17,822 nucleotides of DNA, from NCBI GenBank assembly GCA_036635475.1, contig JAVWQH010000036.1, forward strand, positions 1-17,822, given 5' to 3'. The notes beneath the pieces are model-generated. The model was not told the DNA's origin, did not search any database, and saw only the letters and a program-made list of their open reading frames with translations. A program made the position numbers and the translations under genes. This DNA comes from JAHHUA01 sp036635475 (GTDB lineage: Bacteria; Bacillota; Clostridia; Oscillospirales; Ruminococcaceae). Position 1 is the first letter of the stretch; every line of letters begins with the position of its first letter. Positions 15,649-17,822 of the stretch are shown here, piece after piece.

Positions 15649-16881
15649 ATGAAGAGAAGAGTTGTAATAACGGGTATGGGAGCACTATGCCCTATAGGAA
15701 ATAATGTTGAAGATATGTGGGAAGCTGCAAAGGTTGGTAAATGTGGCATTGATGAAATTACTAAATTTGATACAGCAAACCATAAAGTTAAACTTGCCGG
15801 AGAAATAAAAAATCTAGATGCCACAGAGTTCATAGATAAAAAAGATTTGCGTAGAATGGCTAAATACACACAGCTTGCCTTAATCGCAGCAAAAGAAGCT
15901 ATGAAACAAAGTGAAATTAAAATGGAAAATGAAAATCCTTTAAGATGCGGTGTAAATGTATCAAGCGGTATTGGTGGACTTGATATGATTGAACAAGAAC
16001 ATTCAAGGGGCTTAGAAAAAGGATTTGACAGGGTTTCCCCATTTTTTATTCCAACAGCTATAAGCAATATGGCAGCAGGAACTATAGCGATAGAATTTGG
16101 GTTTAAAGGAAGTTGCATATGTGTTGTAACCGCTTGTGCATCAGGAACAAATGCCGTTGGAGAGTCATTCAGACAAATTAGGGATAACTATTCCGATGTA
16201 ATGATTTGTGGCGGTACAGAAGCAAGCATAACCCCACTTGGAATAGGCGGATTCACAGCAATGAAAGCACTATCGGAAAGCACTGATAAAACCAGAGCAT
16301 CTATTCCATTTGATAAGGAAAGAAATGGTTTTGTTATGGCTGAGGGAGCAGGAATTTTAGTGCTTGAGGAATATGAACACGCAATCAAAAGAGGAGCTAC
16401 AATAATTGGCGAAGTAGTTGGATATGCTACAAATTGTGATGCTAATCATATTACTGCACCTATGGAAGATGGTTCAGGTGCTTCAGATTGTATGTTATTG
16501 GCAATATCTGATGCAGATTTAGACAAAAAAGATATCGGATATATTAATGCTCATGGCACTTCAACTTCATTAAACGATAAATACGAAACAACTGCTATAA
16601 AGAGAACATTTGGAGATTATGCCAATAATATTTTAGTTTCATCTACAAAATCTATGACAGGTCATATGCTTGGGGCAACAGGTGCAGTAGAAGCAATATT
16701 TACTGTTAAATCATTGGAAAATGGTTTTGTTTTGCCAACAATCGGATACAAAGTTAAAGATGAAAATTGCGATTTGGACATAGTGCCTAATGTAGGCAGA
16801 AAAGCTGATATTGAATATGCCATGTCAAATTCTCTTGGTTTTGGCGGACATAATGCCAGCGTAATTTTTAAGAAGGTGTAA
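15649..16881 (+). CDS. fabF: 3-oxoacyl-ACP synthase II (FabF)
   Basis: The 410-residue condensing enzyme elongates acyl-ACP with malonyl-ACP. Its triad is C163 in TACASG, H302 in NAHGTST and H339 in MTGHMLGATG, with K334 just upstream. A frame open to 15619 would add ten residues, but ATG at 15649 has GGAGG directly upstream and gives the family start MKRRVVITGMGALCPIG. It is the only FabF/FabB-type enzyme in the window, so it would have to elongate both saturated and any cis-unsaturated intermediates. One base separates it from fabZ. Confidence 0.97.
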   Translation: MKRRVVITGMGALCPIGNNVEDMWEAAKVGKCGIDEITKFDTANHKVKLAGEIKNLDATEFIDKKDLRRMAKYTQLALIAAKEAMKQSEIKMENENPLRCGVNVSSGIGGLDMIEQEHSRGLEKGFDRVSPFFIPTAISNMAAGTIAIEFGFKGSCICVVTACASGTNAVGESFRQIRDNYSDVMICGGTEASITPLGIGGFTAMKALSESTDKTRASIPFDKERNGFVMAEGAGILVLEEYEHAIKRGATIIGEVVGYATNCDANHITAPMEDGSGASDCMLLAISDADLDKKDIGYINAHGTSTSLNDKYETTAIKRTFGDYANNILVSSTKSMTGHMLGATGAVEAIFTVKSLENGFVLPTIGYKVKDENCDLDIVPNVGRKADIEYAMSNSLGFGGHNASVIFKKV

Positions 16882-16882
16882 T

Positions 16883-17311
16883 ATGGAATTAAATATTAAC
16901 GAAATTGAAAAAATATTACCTCATAGATATCCTTTTTTACTGGTGGACAAAATAACTGACTATAAACAAGGTGAATGGGCAAAAGGAATAAAGTGTGTAA
17001 GTGCAAATGAACAATTTTTTTGTGGACATTTCCCGAATTTTCACGTTATGCCGGGGGTATTGATAATTGAGGCACTAGCACAAGTTGGTGCAATTGCTTT
17101 ATTATCTGAGGAAGAAAATAAAGGCAAAATAGTTTTTTTCGGCGGCATAAAAAACGCAAGATTTAAACAAAAGGTAGTTCCCGGAGATGTGTTGGAGTTA
17201 TATTGTGAACTTACACAAAGAAGAGGTCCTATCGGTTTTGGCAAAGCTACCGCAACGGTTGACGGCAAAATAGCGGCTATAGCTGAACTTTCTTTTGTTG
17301 TTTCGGATTGA
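16883..17311 (+). CDS. fabZ: 3-hydroxyacyl-ACP dehydratase (FabZ)
   Basis: The 142-residue hot-dog-fold enzyme dehydrates 3-hydroxyacyl-ACP to the trans-2-enoyl form. LPHRYPFLLVDKI (12-24) and GHFPNFHVMPGVLIIEALAQ (48-67) are diagnostic, with catalytic H49 and E63. It is the short FabZ type rather than FabA, so double-bond isomerisation is not expected from it by default. AAGGTG precedes the ATG, overlapping the end of fabF. It is the last biosynthetic gene of the operon, and no hairpin separates it from the regulator gene that follows. Confidence 0.97.
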   Translation: MELNINEIEKILPHRYPFLLVDKITDYKQGEWAKGIKCVSANEQFFCGHFPNFHVMPGVLIIEALAQVGAIALLSEEENKGKIVFFGGIKNARFKQKVVPGDVLELYCELTQRRGPIGFGKATATVDGKIAAIAELSFVVSD

Positions 17312-17340
17312 TTTATCCTCTGTAATTTGTTATAATTTAC
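17308..17340 (+). promoter_or_regulatory. Promoter of the MarR-family gene with an overlapping imperfect palindrome
   Basis: TTGATT (17308-17313), a 17-nt spacer and TATAAT (17331-17336) make a strong promoter whose -35 overlaps the fabZ stop codon. GTAATTTGTTATAATTTAC (17322-17340) is symmetrical apart from two mismatches per half and covers the -10, so it may be an autoregulatory site. It does not share the ATTTTAG core of the sites ahead of acpP. Confidence 0.7.
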
Positions 17341-17359
17341 ATATTGAGGTGATAAAACA

Positions 17360-17800
17360 ATGTTGGAACAAGATTTTACAAATATTTATACTAAATTTAA
17401 GCTACGTTTTTATTCTATAATTTTTCGCAATTTTGAAGAAAGAGAAGCCAGTTTATCCACTGTAGAAGTTTTCTGTGTAGAGGTTATTTATGCTTTAAAC
17501 AGACCTACAATTCGTGAATTTGCTGAATTTGCTCAAATTTCATCTCCTAATGCTGCGTATAAAATCAATAGTCTTATAAAAAAGGGCTACGTTAAGAAAA
17601 TACAAAATAAAAATGACAAAAGAGAATTTTATTTAGAAGTTACCCAAAAATATATTGATTATTGTGGAATAACATATAGTTATATTGATACTGTTATGCA
17701 AAGGGTAAGAGAACGTTTTTCCAAGGAAGAAATAGATAAATTTGAAGAAATGTTATCTGTAATTAACAATGAATTAATGCCTGAATTGCCAACAATTTAA
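17360..17800 (+). CDS. MarR-family regulator, probable controller of the fatty-acid operon
   Basis: The 146-residue protein has the MarR layout: an N-terminal dimerisation helix (1-25), a winged helix with the HTH at about 49-73 (PTIREFAEFAQISSPNAAYKINSLIKKG), a wing around NDKREFYLEVT (85-95) and a long C-terminal dimerisation helix (104-138). GAGGTGA lies upstream of the ATG. Its position directly after fabZ recalls FabT, the MarR-type repressor of fatty-acid genes in streptococci and lactic acid bacteria, although there it usually lies near the front of the cluster. An acyl-ACP or acyl-CoA ligand is plausible but not shown. It also has its own promoter, so it can be expressed independently of the operon. 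Confidence 0.82.
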   Translation: MLEQDFTNIYTKFKLRFYSIIFRNFEEREASLSTVEVFCVEVIYALNRPTIREFAEFAQISSPNAAYKINSLIKKGYVKKIQNKNDKREFYLEVTQKYIDYCGITYSYIDTVMQRVRERFSKEEIDKFEEMLSVINNELMPELPTI

Positions 17801-17822
17801 TCAGCAGTTGTATTAAGTTTTT

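Noticed and set aside
17798..17822. A possible terminator after the MarR-family gene
   Set aside because: TTAAT and ATTAA could pair before a T-run, but the stem is only five weak pairs and the window ends there.

Overview
The window is AT-rich throughout, with short spacers, strong AGGAGG-type ribosome binding sites, TTGACA/TATAAT-type promoters, and FabK in place of FabI. Together with the gene content this points to a low-GC Bacillota chromosome, most likely an anaerobic member of the Clostridia. The genus cannot be fixed from the sequence alone. Nothing suggests a phage, plasmid or CRISPR locus.

Left part (1-5510). A tRNA-Gly(UCC) cut by the window edge runs leftward from its own promoter. 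It is followed by a SARP/BTAD-type transcriptional regulator whose C-terminal third looks like a degenerate GGDEF domain. After an intergenic 17-bp inverted repeat comes a leftward XRE-family regulator with two predicted membrane segments. Divergent from it is a three-gene ABC-2/DUF990-type exporter (one ATPase, two permeases) behind a clear promoter and a leader of about 240 nt. A strong bidirectional terminator closes this block.

Middle (5562-7313). A leftward birA-bioY pair encodes the biotin ligase/repressor and the substrate-binding subunit of an ECF biotin transporter. Its promoter has its -35 box inside a well-matched BirA operator (ATTGTTTACC-N14-GGTTGACAAT). The same intergenic region carries the rightward promoter of the fatty-acid operon, followed by two tandem ATTTTAG(C/G)TAAAAT palindromes.

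Right part (7314-17311). A tightly packed, mostly overlapping type II fatty-acid synthesis operon reads acpP-accB-accC-accD-accA-fabH-fabK-(fabX-like)-fabD-fabG-fabF-fabZ. It holds all four acetyl-CoA carboxylase subunits plus a complete initiation and elongation cycle. BirA would biotinylate AccB, and BioY would help supply the biotin. A MarR-family regulator (17360-17800) follows with its own promoter and is the obvious candidate repressor of the operon.

The most interesting point is the flavoprotein directly after fabK. It looks like a second FabK or nitronate monooxygenase, but it carries a C-terminal CX2CX3CX7C motif. That combination matches the FabX/UfaA class of FMN plus [4Fe-4S] enzymes that introduce the double bond during anaerobic unsaturated fatty-acid synthesis. 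No fabA, fabM or fabN gene is visible here, so this gene is a good candidate for that missing step.
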